Shown: positions 15,002 to 22,552 of the stretch, piece by piece | How the letters are laid out: each line of letters opens with the position of its first letter | Numbering within the stretch: the first letter of the stretch is position 1 | DNA from: JAURVT01 sp049059935 | GTDB lineage: Bacteria; Actinomycetota; Actinomycetes; Propionibacteriales; Nocardioidaceae | Reading direction: 5' to 3' | NCBI RefSeq assembly: GCF_049059935.1 | Contig: NZ_JBMGQR010000049.1 | Location: forward strand, 1-33,047 | Length of the DNA stretch: 33,047 nt | Notes under the pieces: generated by a model | The model's database searches: none | The model's input: only the letters and a program-made list of their open reading frames with translations | What the model was told of the DNA's origin: nothing | Made by a program: the position numbers and the translations under genes

Positions 15002-15982
15002 TCAGAACGCGAGCGAACGGTCGACGGCGTCGAGCACCCGGTCCAGGTCGGGCAGGTACTCCTCCTCGATCCGGCTCGGCGGGTAGGGCGTGTCGAAGCC
15101 GGCCACGCGCAGGACGGGCGCCTCGAGCGCGTAGAAGCACTCCTGCTGGATGCGGGCCGCGATCTCCGACCCCATGCCGAGCGAGCGCGCGGCCTCGTGG
15201 ACGACGACCGCGCGGCCGGTGCGGCGCACGGAGGCGAACACGGGCTCGAGGTCGAGCGGCGACAGCGTGCGCAGGTCGATGACCTCCAGGCTGCGCCCCT
15301 CCTCCGACGCGGCCAGCGCGGCGTCGCGGCACAGCCGGACGGTGGGCCCGTAGGCGAGCAGCGTGAGGTCGGTGCCCTCGCGCAGGGTGCGGGAGGTGAA
15401 CAGCGGCGGCGGGGTGGCCTCGGTGTCGACCTCGGCCTTCTCGCCGTGGTACTGGCGCTTGGGCTCGAGGAACACCACCGGGTCGTCGGCGGCGATCGCC
15501 TGCTGGATCATCCAGTAGGCGTCGGCAGGGTTGGAGCAGGCGACGACCTTGAGGCCCGCGGTGTGCGCGAACTGCGCCTCGGGGCTCTCCGAGTGGTGCT
15601 CGACGGCGCCGATGCCGCCACCGAACGGGATGCGGATGACGATCGGCATCGGCTGGCGCCCGTGGCTGCGGAAGTGCAGCTTGGCCACCTGGCTGACGAT
15701 CTGGTCGTACGCCGGGTAGACGAAGCCGTCGAACTGGATCTCGCAGACGGGCCGGTAGCCGCGCATCGCCAGGCCCACCGCGGTGCCGAGGATGGCCGAC
15801 TCGGCCAGCGGCGTGTCGATGACGCGGTCCTCGCCGAAGTCCTTCTGCAGGCCGTCGGTGATGCGGAAGACGCCGCCGAGCTTGCCGACGTCCTCGCCCA
15901 TCATCAGCACCTTGGGGTCGTGCTCCATCGCGGCGCGCAGGCCGGCGTTGAGGGCCTTGGCCATGGTCATCGTGGTGATCAT
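15002..15982 (-). CDS. bkdB: Branched-chain 2-oxoacid dehydrogenase E1 beta
   Basis: A 326-aa transketolase-like beta subunit. The start MITTMTMAKALNAGLRAAMEHDPKVLMMGEDVGKLGG, the block DTPLAESAILGTAVGLAMRGYRPVCEIQF (a family glutamate that activates thiamine pyrophosphate lies in PLAES), and the C-terminal VVVHEAARSLGMGSEIAARI are all typical. It pairs with the alpha subunit as an alpha2beta2 decarboxylase. The ATG at 15982 overlaps the alpha stop (ATGA), which ensures balanced synthesis. The closing EEEYLPDLDRVLDAVDRSLAF is a normal C-terminus. The longer frame upstream lies inside the alpha gene and is not coding. Length is slightly shorter than the mycobacterial homologue. Confidence 0.93.
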   Translation of the reverse strand: MITTMTMAKALNAGLRAAMEHDPKVLMMGEDVGKLGGVFRITDGLQKDFGEDRVIDTPLAESAILGTAVGLAMRGYRPVCEIQFDGFVYPAYDQIVSQVAKLHFRSHGRQPMPIVIRIPFGGGIGAVEHHSESPEAQFAHTAGLKVVACSNPADAYWMIQQAIAADDPVVFLEPKRQYHGEKAEVDTEATPPPLFTSRTLREGTDLTLLAYGPTVRLCRDAALAASEEGRSLEVIDLRTLSPLDLEPVFASVRRTGRAVVVHEAARSLGMGSEIAARIQQECFYALEAPVLRVAGFDTPYPPSRIEEEYLPDLDRVLDAVDRSLAF

Positions 15983-17088
15983 CGGTGCGCTCCGTCCGTG
16001 GCGACCTCGAAGGAGTCGAGGTAGGCGGCGTGCTCGTCGCGCTGCTGCGCGAGCTCGGCGGACTCCTCGACGTAGACCTGGTCGAAGACCGACATGATCG
16101 ACGGGTCGGCCATCGCGCGGGTGCCCTCGCGCAGCCGGACCGCGAGCGCGTCGGCCTCCTCGGCGATCTCGGAGAAGAACTCCTCGCCGACGCCGACGTG
16201 ACGCGTGAGGTAGGCGTGCACGCGCTCGACCGGGTCCTTGAGCTTCCAGTGCTCGAGGTCGTCGGACAGCCGGTAGCGGGTGGGGTCGTCGGTGGTGGTG
16301 TGGGCGCCCATCCGGTAGGTGAACGCCTCGATCAGCGTGGGGCCGCTGCCCTCGCGGGCGCGCTGCAGGGCGGCCTGGGTGACGGCGTGGACGGCGAGGA
16401 CGTCGTTGCCGTCGACGCGGACGCCGGGGAACCCGAACCCCGACGCGCGCTGGTACAGCGGGATGCGCGTCTGGCGGTCGATGGGCTCGGAGATGGCCCA
16501 CTGGTTGTTCTGGCAGAAGAACACGACGGGGGCGTTGAAGACGCTGGCCCAGATGAACGCCTCGTTGACGTCGCCCTGGCTGGTGGCGCCGTCGCCGAAG
16601 TAGGCGATCACGGCGGCGTCGCGCGCGGGGTCGTCGGTGCCGACCACGCCGTCGCGCTGCAGCCCCATCGCGTAGCCGGTGGCGTGGAGCGTCTGGGCGC
16701 CGATGACGATCGTGTAGAGGCCGAACCCGGTGGCGGCGGGGTCCCAGCTGCCCTGGTCGACCCCGCGGAACAGGCTGAGGAGCGACAGCGGGTCGACGCC
16801 GCGCGTCCACGCGACACCGTGCTCGCGGTAGGTCGGGAACGCGTGGTCCTGGGCCCGCAGGGCGCGTCCGGAGCCGATCTGCGCGGCCTCCTGGCCGAGG
16901 AGCGAGGCCCAGATGCCGAGCTCGCCGTGGCGCTGGAGTGCGGTGGCCTCGGTGTCGATGCGGCGGGTGAGGACGAGGTCGCGGTAGAGCGACCGGATCG
17001 TGTCGTCGTCGCCGTCGAACGCGTAGTCGGGATGCTCGGTGCGCTCGCCCTCGGGGGTGAGCAGCTGGACGAGGTCGGGGTCGGCCAC
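15979..17088 (-). CDS. bkdA: Branched-chain 2-oxoacid dehydrogenase E1 alpha
   Basis: A 369-aa thiamine-pyrophosphate-binding subunit that decarboxylates 2-oxo acids from valine, leucine and isoleucine. The TPP motif is GDGATSQGDVNEAF (165-178) ending with N194-N195 (FCQNNQWAIS). ASLLGQEAAQIG and DHAFPTYREHGVAW are substrate-side blocks, and RMGAHTTTDDPTRYR is the family's TPP-contacting loop. The GTG at 17088 has AAGGAGAAC at good spacing; open sequence upstream is not conserved. First gene of the E1alpha-E1beta-E2 operon, with a promoter and an operator-like palindrome at 17201-17261. It supplies branched acyl-CoA primers for fatty acid synthesis or for degradation (family knowledge). Confidence 0.93.
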   Translation of the reverse strand: MADPDLVQLLTPEGERTEHPDYAFDGDDDTIRSLYRDLVLTRRIDTEATALQRHGELGIWASLLGQEAAQIGSGRALRAQDHAFPTYREHGVAWTRGVDPLSLLSLFRGVDQGSWDPAATGFGLYTIVIGAQTLHATGYAMGLQRDGVVGTDDPARDAAVIAYFGDGATSQGDVNEAFIWASVFNAPVVFFCQNNQWAISEPIDRQTRIPLYQRASGFGFPGVRVDGNDVLAVHAVTQAALQRAREGSGPTLIEAFTYRMGAHTTTDDPTRYRLSDDLEHWKLKDPVERVHAYLTRHVGVGEEFFSEIAEEADALAVRLREGTRAMADPSIMSVFDQVYVEESAELAQQRDEHAAYLDSFEVATDGAHR

Positions 17089-17200
17089 GGGGCGTTCTCC
17101 TTGGAGCTCGGCGGCCGTCGGGGTCGCCGTGGCCGGGGGACTCGACCCGGCCGGTGTCGCGGGGGTGGTGCGACGTGGGCCCGGGTCCGTGCGGTCTTCG

Positions 17201-17261
17201 CGTGCTGTGACGGGCGCCACAGCACGTGGCCAGACTAGCCCGAGGGCGGGGCCGCCTCCAA
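17201..17261 (-). promoter_or_regulatory. bkd promoter with a 9-8-9 palindromic operator
   Basis: On the minus strand, TTGGAG (17261-17256), an 18-bp gap and TAGTCT (17237-17232) form a promoter pointing at bkdA. Just downstream lies CGTGCTGTG-N8-CACAGCACG (17201-17226), a perfect 9-bp inverted repeat that would cover the transcription start, a position typical of a repressor site. The binding protein is unknown. The rest of the 258-bp gap holds no gene. Confidence 0.55.
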
Positions 17262-17346
17262 AACCTCCGCAGGTTCGATCGGCACCCCCCTGGGTGCGGT
17301 CGTAGCGTCGAGATCGACCCCCTCTCTTCGAACCCGAGGACGACTC

Positions 17347-17586
17347 ATGAGCGAGACGACGAACGACACCCACCAGGTGCAGAGCTGGACCGACCTCGGA
17401 GCCGAGATGTGGTCGTACCTCACCGGCAAGGGTGCCGCGGTGAACTACAGCTTCGTCGATCTCGAGGTCGAGGTCCCCCGCGACACCGGCGCCGACGCGC
17501 CCCGCGCCACCTGGAAGCTCAACGGCACCCTGCGCGTCACCACGAGCGACGACGAGGCCGCGGGCTCCGACCCCTACCGGAGCTGA
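17347..17586 (+). CDS. Hypothetical 79-aa protein paired with the FHA protein
   Basis: A small soluble protein beginning MSETTNDTHQVQSWTDLGAEMWSYL, then GKGAAVNYSFVDLEVEVPRDTG and ATWKLNGTLRVTTSDDEA. After a short N-terminal helix it looks beta-rich and acidic. No signal peptide, cysteine or membrane helix is visible. I do not recognise the family. The ATG at 17347 has GAGGA upstream. Its stop is followed after one base by the FHA gene's start, so the two are certainly co-transcribed and probably act together. It is divergent from bkdA, with about 258 bp between them. An adaptor or binding-partner role is only a guess. Confidence 0.72.
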   Translation: MSETTNDTHQVQSWTDLGAEMWSYLTGKGAAVNYSFVDLEVEVPRDTGADAPRATWKLNGTLRVTTSDDEAAGSDPYRS

Positions 17587-17587
17587 G

Positions 17588-18457
17588 ATGGCTCCCCGGA
17601 TCTCGATCGACGCGGACCTGCGCTTCGAGCTGAGCCCGGGCGGGTCGGCAGGGACCACCAGCGGCACCGTGAAGGCGTCCGGACGGCACCTCGAGGTGTT
17701 CACCGACGACCCGGCGCTGCTGTCGGGCCTCGCCGGATCGGACGACACGGCACGCGACCTCGCGGACGCGCTCGCCGCGCAGCACCTCTCGATGACCATC
17801 AGCGGACCCAAGGGCCCGATCGCGACGGTCGGCGACGTCAAGGCGCCACTGCTGCACCGCGTGCTGACCCGCTCGTCGCACATCCGTCTGGGCAAGGTCG
17901 GCGCCCTGCTGACGTTCGTCCGCACCCGGCGCGGCGCCGACGGGCGTGACGTCGTGGGCCTGCCCCCGGGCACGCCCCTGCCCTTCGCCCCGACCCTCCA
18001 GGGGTGGCGGCGTCGGCGCGTCACGACCACCCACGACCCGCTGGGCGGCGGACGCCCGCGGCTCGTCCAGCACCTGTCGCGCCCGTACATGGGCGAGCAG
18101 GCACCCGAGTTCGCGCTGGTCCCGGGCATCACCCGCATCGGGTCCGACGAGACCATGGACATCGTGCTTCCCGAGCTCGAGCCCGAGCAGGCGCACGTCT
18201 ACCGCACCGAGCGCGACGAGTACGTCGTCCGCAACGTCGGGCGACCCGGGACGCTCGTCGTCAACGGGGCGCCGATGACCCAGCAGCTGCTCCGCACCGG
18301 CACGCGGGTGGAGCTGGGGTCGTACACGTTCGGCTACGTGCGCGACGAGCACGCCGACCACGGTCGTCCGTACGGCGGACGCACGGGTGGCGAGACGGGC
18401 CGCCAGCGCCGTCAGCCTCCCCGCCCGGGTGCCGACCCGGTCACCGACTCGTCCTGA
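17588..18457 (+). CDS. Protein with degenerate FHA domain
   Basis: A 289-aa protein. An N-terminal region of about 130 residues of beta-rich unknown sequence (RISIDADLRFELSPGG, SGRHLEVFTDDPALL) precedes a basic linker. A forkhead-associated fold spans roughly 174-252: ITRIGSDETMDIVLPELEPEQAHVYR, then RNVGRPGTLVVNGAPM and RTGTRVELGSYTFGYV. The usual IGR arginine is Ser186 and the usual VSRxHA serine region is EPEQAH. Only the His (203) and Asn (226, in VVNG) landmarks remain, so phosphothreonine binding may be lost or altered. The C-terminus is disordered and rich in Gly/Arg/Pro. Coupled to the 79-aa gene. No kinase or phosphatase is adjacent. Function unknown. Confidence 0.78.
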   Translation: MAPRISIDADLRFELSPGGSAGTTSGTVKASGRHLEVFTDDPALLSGLAGSDDTARDLADALAAQHLSMTISGPKGPIATVGDVKAPLLHRVLTRSSHIRLGKVGALLTFVRTRRGADGRDVVGLPPGTPLPFAPTLQGWRRRRVTTTHDPLGGGRPRLVQHLSRPYMGEQAPEFALVPGITRIGSDETMDIVLPELEPEQAHVYRTERDEYVVRNVGRPGTLVVNGAPMTQQLLRTGTRVELGSYTFGYVRDEHADHGRPYGGRTGGETGRQRRQPPRPGADPVTDSS

Positions 18458-18482
18458 CGCCATCGCCCTGGCGCACGACGAG

Positions 18483-18521
18483 CAGCGGCCCACGATCCCG
18501 GACGGGGGTCGTGGGCCGCTG
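18483..18521. terminator. Bidirectional terminator between FHA and I78 genes
   Basis: Arms 18483-18495 (CAGCGGCCCACGA) and 18509-18521 pair perfectly over 13 bp with a 13-nt loop. It sits between the convergent FHA gene (ends 18457) and the inhibitor gene (ends 18533), so it can stop transcription from both sides. Confidence 0.8.
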
Positions 18522-18532
18522 TCCGTGCTGCC

Positions 18533-18751
18533 TCAGCCGGGGGCGAGGTGGTCGAGGTGGCCGGAGGCGTCGAGGTGGACGTTGAGCCGGTCGGGGCGCC
18601 AGTCCATCGTCATCATCATGCCGGGCTCGAGCACCCGGACCCGCCGGCCGTCGGCCTGGGCGCGCGCGATGGCGTCGTCCTTGCCGAGGTCGGCGTAGGC
18701 GCTGAACCAGTCGGTCTCGCCCTGGCCGTCGGTGCTCGTCGGGTCGCTCAC
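18533..18751 (-). CDS. Peptidase inhibitor I78-like small protein
   Basis: A 72-aa protein. The C-terminal half GRRVRVLEPGMMMTMDWRPDRLNVHLD is a close match to the I78 elastase/subtilisin-inhibitor pattern (VRVIxPGxxxTxDYRPDRLNVxxD). The family's usual end with a cysteine (xxCG) is HLAPG here, and there are no cysteines at all. No signal peptide is present, so the product is probably cytoplasmic. The GTG at 18751 lies 16 bases after the stop of the subtilisin gene on the same strand. The pair looks like a protease-inhibitor operon, with the inhibitor protecting the cell from early protease activity (inference). A role against an unrelated protease remains possible. Confidence 0.82.
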   Translation of the reverse strand: MSDPTSTDGQGETDWFSAYADLGKDDAIARAQADGRRVRVLEPGMMMTMDWRPDRLNVHLDASGHLDHLAPG

Positions 18752-18767
18752 GTGACCAGTCTGCCCC

Positions 18768-19970
18768 TCAGGAGGTGGGCGCCGCGAAGAGCAGCTTGTA
18801 CGTCGAGGTGCCGAGCAGCCCGCCGGTGACCTTGCCCGTGGTGGCCGCGCCGTTGATGCCGCTGCTCACCTGGGCGGGCGTCGCCGACGGGTTCGCCTGC
18901 AGGAAGCGCGCGGCGGCGCCCGCGACGTGGGGCGAGGCCATCGAGGTGCCGCTGATGGTGTTGGTGGCCGTGGTGCTGCCGATCCAGGCCGACGTGATGT
19001 CCGAGCCGGGGGCGGCGAGGTCGACGCACGAGCCGGTGTTGCTGAACGACGACAGGCGGTCGGTCCTGGTGCTCGAGGCGACGGTCAGCGCCGACGGCAC
19101 GGCGGCCGGCGACGACAGGCACGCGTCGGCGCTGCTGTTGCCGGCGGCGACGGCGTAGGTCACGCCGGACGCGATCGAGCGCGCCACCGCGTCGTCGAGG
19201 GCCTGGTCCTTGAGGCCGCCGAGGCTCATGTTGGCGACCGACGGGCCGGAGTGGTTCTCGGTGACCCAGTCGACGCCGGCGATGACGCCGCTCGTCGTGC
19301 CGCTGCCCTCGGCGTCGAGCACCCGGACGGGCACCAGGCTGACGCCCTTGGCGATGCCGAACGACGAGCCGCCCACGGTGCCCGCGACGTGCGTGCCGTG
19401 GCCGTTGGCGTCGTTGGTGCCGTTGCCGTCGGCGATGCTCGTGAAGCCGCCGGAGACGCGTCCGCCGAAGTCCTGGTGGGCGGCGTTGATGCCGGTGTCG
19501 ATGACGTACGCGGTGACGCCGGCGCCCGTCGTGCCGTACGTGTAGGTGCTGTTCAGCGGGAGGTCGCGCTGGTCGGTGCGGTCCAGGCCCCAGCTGGGCG
19601 TGGGCGACTGGGTGCCCTGCGTGGTGATGCGCTGGTCGGCCTGCACGTAGTCGACGCGGGGGTCCTTGCGCAGCGTGGCGAGGTCGGCGTCGTCCAGCTT
19701 GGCGGCGAACCCGGTCAGGGCGCTGTCGAACTGGCGGGTGACCGTGCCGCCGAGACCGCGCGAGCGGGCGGCGAGGGCCCTGGCGTCGGCGGTCTCGCCG
19801 TCCTTCAGCACCACGACGTAGCGGCCGTCGATGGCCTGGGCGCTGGACGCCCCGACGAGCGGGGCGACGTCCGGGCCGCTCGCGGCCTGGGCCACGGCGG
19901 GGACGGCCAGGACGAGGGCGGTGGCGGCGACGGCGGCCGCGCGGGCACGGTTCACGGGGGTTCTGCGCAT
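18768..19970 (-). CDS. Secreted subtilisin-like serine protease (S8)
   Basis: A 400-aa preproprotein. The signal peptide is about 1-29 (RRTPVNRARAAAVAATALVLAVPAVAQA). An I9-type propeptide follows (about 46-117, ending RKDPRVDYVQADQ), then a proteinase K/aqualysin-type catalytic domain. The triad is D158 (YVIDTGI), H191 (NGHGTHVAG) and S343 (GTSMASPHVAG); the oxyanion Asn is N278 (VAAGNSS). Three cysteines (ADACLSS, SCVD and one in the propeptide-free part) may give a disulfide. The protein ends soon after the catalytic domain, so there is no C-terminal extension. The ATG at 19970 follows GGAG. The I78-like gene lies directly downstream. The upstream gap (19971-20246) is rich in repeats that may control it. 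Confidence 0.94.
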   Translation of the reverse strand: MRRTPVNRARAAAVAATALVLAVPAVAQAASGPDVAPLVGASSAQAIDGRYVVVLKDGETADARALAARSRGLGGTVTRQFDSALTGFAAKLDDADLATLRKDPRVDYVQADQRITTQGTQSPTPSWGLDRTDQRDLPLNSTYTYGTTGAGVTAYVIDTGINAAHQDFGGRVSGGFTSIADGNGTNDANGHGTHVAGTVGGSSFGIAKGVSLVPVRVLDAEGSGTTSGVIAGVDWVTENHSGPSVANMSLGGLKDQALDDAVARSIASGVTYAVAAGNSSADACLSSPAAVPSALTVASSTRTDRLSSFSNTGSCVDLAAPGSDITSAWIGSTTATNTISGTSMASPHVAGAAARFLQANPSATPAQVSSGINGAATTGKVTGGLLGTSTYKLLFAAPTS

Positions 19971-20093
19971 CGAGGAGGCTCCAGTCCGAGGAGAGGTCGG
20001 CGTCCGCCGGCCCGCTGTGCCTCAAGGTGTTCCCCGTCCGCGGCCTTTTCAAACCCGCGGTATGTCAGACGGCGTGCCGGGCGGGCGGGCACG

Positions 20094-20218
20094 GACGGGA
20101 GAATCAGCGTATGGCCGTGTGGGGCGGTCATACGCCGATACCCACCCGCGGCCGACGGGAGAATCGAGGTCCTGGTCCACATCGGGGCCGGACCTCGATC
20201 TTCCGGTCCCGCCCCGAT
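20094..20218. promoter_or_regulatory. Repeat-rich gene-free stretch between the HTH protein and the subtilisin
   Basis: The 276-bp gap 19971-20246 holds no gene. GACGGGAGAATC occurs at 20094-20105 and 20154-20165, exactly 60 bp apart. Between them is GCGTATGGCC/GGTCATACGC (20107-20116, 20126-20135). Then TCGAGGTCC/GGACCTCGA (20164-20172, 20190-20198) and ATCGGGGC/GCCCCGAT (20181-20188, 20211-20218) overlap. The last two lie just after the HTH stop and may terminate it. The first ones probably control the protease. TACGCT on the minus strand near 20107 is a possible -10. Confidence 0.5.
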
Positions 20219-20246
20219 CGCGGGGGCCGCGCCGACCGACCGCGCC

Positions 20247-21146
20247 TCAGCCCCAGCGGACGGCGTAGCGGCCGGGGGCGAGGTGGTGGCGGATCATCCG
20301 GACGCAGCCGGTGCTGTCGGGCTGGACGGGGCCGACGACCTCGCCGGCGCCGTCGAGGTCGCTGTGCACCATCTCCACGGTCGCGGGACGGGCGGCGGGG
20401 TCGAAGCGGACCTCGAGCACGAGCTCGCGCAGCGGCATCCGGCGCAGCGTCGCGTAGGAGCGACCGCCGCCGAGTCCGGTGAGGCGGTACTCCACGATCG
20501 CCGAGTCACCCTGCTCCAGGCGGCGGTCGAGCAAGACCTCCTGGCCGACGAGCGACCGGTCGTGGGAGGTGTAGGTGCGGCCCAGCGAGCAGTGGAGCAG
20601 CGGCTCGATCGCCGGTTCGCGGTCGCCGTCCGCGCGGGCGGGGTCGACCCGGAGCACCAGGAACCGGTCGGCCCCGGCGACGGACGCGACGAGCACCCGT
20701 CGCACCCAGCGGGAGCGCACTGCGCCGTCCGGGCCGACGTCGACCGAGCAGTGCTCGCTGAGGATCTCCAGCTGGTCGCGCAGGCGGGCGTCCTCGTGGC
20801 GCAGCTCGTCGGGGGTGGGCTGGCCCTCGTCGAGGACGTCGCGCAGGTCGGTCCCCGGCTCGACCGAGCGCTGCGCGCGGTGGCCGAGCTGGGCGCCGAG
20901 CGTGCCGGGCTCGAGCTCGAGGATCTTCTCCAGCGCGGGGACGGCGACCAGGCTCGAGCGGCGGCCGGGCTCGCTGCGCCCGGACTGCCAGTAGCTGAGC
21001 GTGGCGACGGACACCTGCGCGCCGAGGTCGCCGAGCCGCGACTGCAGCCGCTCGAGCGACAGGCCCCGCCGCTCGATCGCGCAGCGCAGCACGGGGGCGA
21101 AGCCGGTACGGGCGTCGGGAGCCCTCCCGTCGCGGGTCGTCGTCAC
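20247..21146 (-). CDS. HTH protein with an unknown C-terminal beta-rich domain
   Basis: A 299-aa protein. The N-terminus (about 18-75) is an XRE-type helix-turn-helix: FAPVLRCAIERRGLSLERLQSRLGDLG, recognition region VSVATLSYWQSGRSEP, then ALEKILELEPGTLGAQLG. The remaining about 200 residues alternate strands and short loops (VRRVLVASVAGADRFLVLRVDPA, YRLTGLGGGRSYATLRRMPLRELVLEVRFDP, HHLAPGRYAVRWG), with two cysteines and no known motif. I do not recognise a named family. It is a likely cytoplasmic regulator with a sensor domain (inference). The GTG at 21146 follows TAAGAC by 6 nt. Its neighbour on the same strand is the subtilisin gene, but the hairpins in between make co-transcription unlikely. 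Confidence 0.72.
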   Translation of the reverse strand: MTTTRDGRAPDARTGFAPVLRCAIERRGLSLERLQSRLGDLGAQVSVATLSYWQSGRSEPGRRSSLVAVPALEKILELEPGTLGAQLGHRAQRSVEPGTDLRDVLDEGQPTPDELRHEDARLRDQLEILSEHCSVDVGPDGAVRSRWVRRVLVASVAGADRFLVLRVDPARADGDREPAIEPLLHCSLGRTYTSHDRSLVGQEVLLDRRLEQGDSAIVEYRLTGLGGGRSYATLRRMPLRELVLEVRFDPAARPATVEMVHSDLDGAGEVVGPVQPDSTGCVRMIRHHLAPGRYAVRWG

Positions 21147-21195
21147 GGCAGGGTCTTACCCCGTCCCGACGTCCCCCAACCCACATATCGTCTAC

Positions 21196-21226
21196 TTGAC
21201 CACAACGCGGGCCGGTGCCGTACGCT
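21196..21226 (+). promoter_or_regulatory. pfk promoter, leaderless
   Basis: TTGACC (21196-21201), 19 bp, TACGCT (21221-21226), then 6 nt to the GTG at 21233. The transcript should start at the start codon itself. This is the best -35/-10 pair in the window. Confidence 0.65.
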
Positions 21227-21232
21227 CGTGTC

Positions 21233-22552
21233 GTGATCACGTTGGCCGACCTCCAGGTGACCCGGCTCGGCGAGCCCCGGTTCGCCTCACCGCTGCAGAA
21301 GTACGTCAGCGGCCGCAGCACCAACGAGTACTACGTCGGCGAGGAGGACCGCGTCCTCTACGACGACACCCTCGAGATGATCAACCGCCGCGGCCTGCCG
21401 CTCGAGGAGCTGCCCACGTTCGAGCCCGGCGGCCCGCGCGCCGAGCTGTTCTTCGAGCCCGGACGCACCCGCGTCGGCATCGTCACGTGCGGCGGCCTGT
21501 GCCCCGGCCTGAACGACGTGATCCGTGCGGTCGTGCTCGAGCTGCGCGACCACTACGACGTCACCGACGTGCTGGGCTTCACCGGCGGCTACGCCGGGCT
21601 CAACCCCGAGCTCGAGCAGCCCGTCATCCAGCTCACGCCCGCGATCGTCGACAAGATCAACGAGCAGGGCGGGACGATCCTCGGCTCCTCGCGCGGCGCG
21701 CAGGACCCCACCGTCATCGTCGACCGCCTCACCGACCTCGGCGTCGACATCCTCTTCGTCGTCGGCGGCGACGGCTCGATGCGCGGCGCGCACAACATCA
21801 CCGCCGAGATCGCCGCGCGCGGCGTGCCGATCTCGGTGATCGGCATCCCCAAGACGATCGACAACGACATCCCGCACATCGGGCAGAGCTTCGGCTTCTC
21901 CACCGCGTTCGCCGAGGCGGCCAAGTCGATCACCGCGGCGCGGGTCGAGGCCAGCGCCGCCCGCGGGGGCGTCGGCCTGGTCAAGCTGATGGGTCGCCAC
22001 GCCGGCTTCATCGCCTGCTACGCCGCGCTGGCCAACCACGACGCCGACTTCGTGCTCATCCCCGAGGTGCCCTTCGCCCTCGACGGTGAGCACGGGCTGC
22101 TCGCGTCCCTCGCGCGTCGCGTCGAGACGCGCGGCAGCGCCGTCATCGTCGTCGCCGAGGGCGCCGGGCAGGAGCTGCTGCCCGAGACCGCCACCACCGA
22201 CGCGTCCGGCAACCGCACGCTGGGCGACATCAGTGCCTTCCTGCACCAGGAGATCACCGCCGACTTCGCCCGGCGCGGGGCTCCGCTCACCGTCCGCGGC
22301 CTGAACCCCGGCTACGCGATCCGCGCTGTTCCCGCTGACGCCTCCGACTCGGTGTACTGCGCGCGGCTGGCCCAGACCGCCGTCCACGCGGGCATGGCGG
22401 GCCGGACCGACATGGTCGTGGGACGTCGGCGGCACCGGTTCGTCCACGTGCCGGTGCCCGTGGTCACCCGCGGCAGCCACAGCGTCCACCCCGAGGGCGA
22501 CCTGTGGCTGAGCGTGCTGGAGTCCACCGCGCAGCCCACCGACATGCGCTGA
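21233..22552 (+). CDS. 6-phosphofructokinase (long ATP-PFK/PPi-PFK-like group)
   Basis: A 439-aa glycolytic enzyme phosphorylating fructose 6-phosphate. VGIVTCGGLCPGLNDVIRAVV (81-101) is the nucleotide-binding start. GGDGSMRGA (178-186) carries G181, the residue that marks ATP use. IPKTIDNDI (205-213) holds the catalytic DxD (D210, D212) but has Lys207 where classical ATP enzymes have Gly. LMGRHAGFIA and PEVPF are substrate blocks. The combination GGDG + PKTIDND is seen in the X-type/TP0108-type group, ATP enzymes related to PPi enzymes. It is longer than E. coli PfkA (320) because of an N-terminal extension. The GTG at 21233 is preferred over an upstream GTG at 21215 because of the promoter's position. 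Confidence 0.9.
   Translation: MITLADLQVTRLGEPRFASPLQKYVSGRSTNEYYVGEEDRVLYDDTLEMINRRGLPLEELPTFEPGGPRAELFFEPGRTRVGIVTCGGLCPGLNDVIRAVVLELRDHYDVTDVLGFTGGYAGLNPELEQPVIQLTPAIVDKINEQGGTILGSSRGAQDPTVIVDRLTDLGVDILFVVGGDGSMRGAHNITAEIAARGVPISVIGIPKTIDNDIPHIGQSFGFSTAFAEAAKSITAARVEASAARGGVGLVKLMGRHAGFIACYAALANHDADFVLIPEVPFALDGEHGLLASLARRVETRGSAVIVVAEGAGQELLPETATTDASGNRTLGDISAFLHQEITADFARRGAPLTVRGLNPGYAIRAVPADASDSVYCARLAQTAVHAGMAGRTDMVVGRRRHRFVHVPVPVVTRGSHSVHPEGDLWLSVLESTAQPTDMR

Noticed and set aside
18927..21236. 769-residue open frame on the plus strand across subtilisin and HTH genes
   Set aside because: Runs through two well-supported minus-strand genes and a repeat-rich gap; no recognisable domain.
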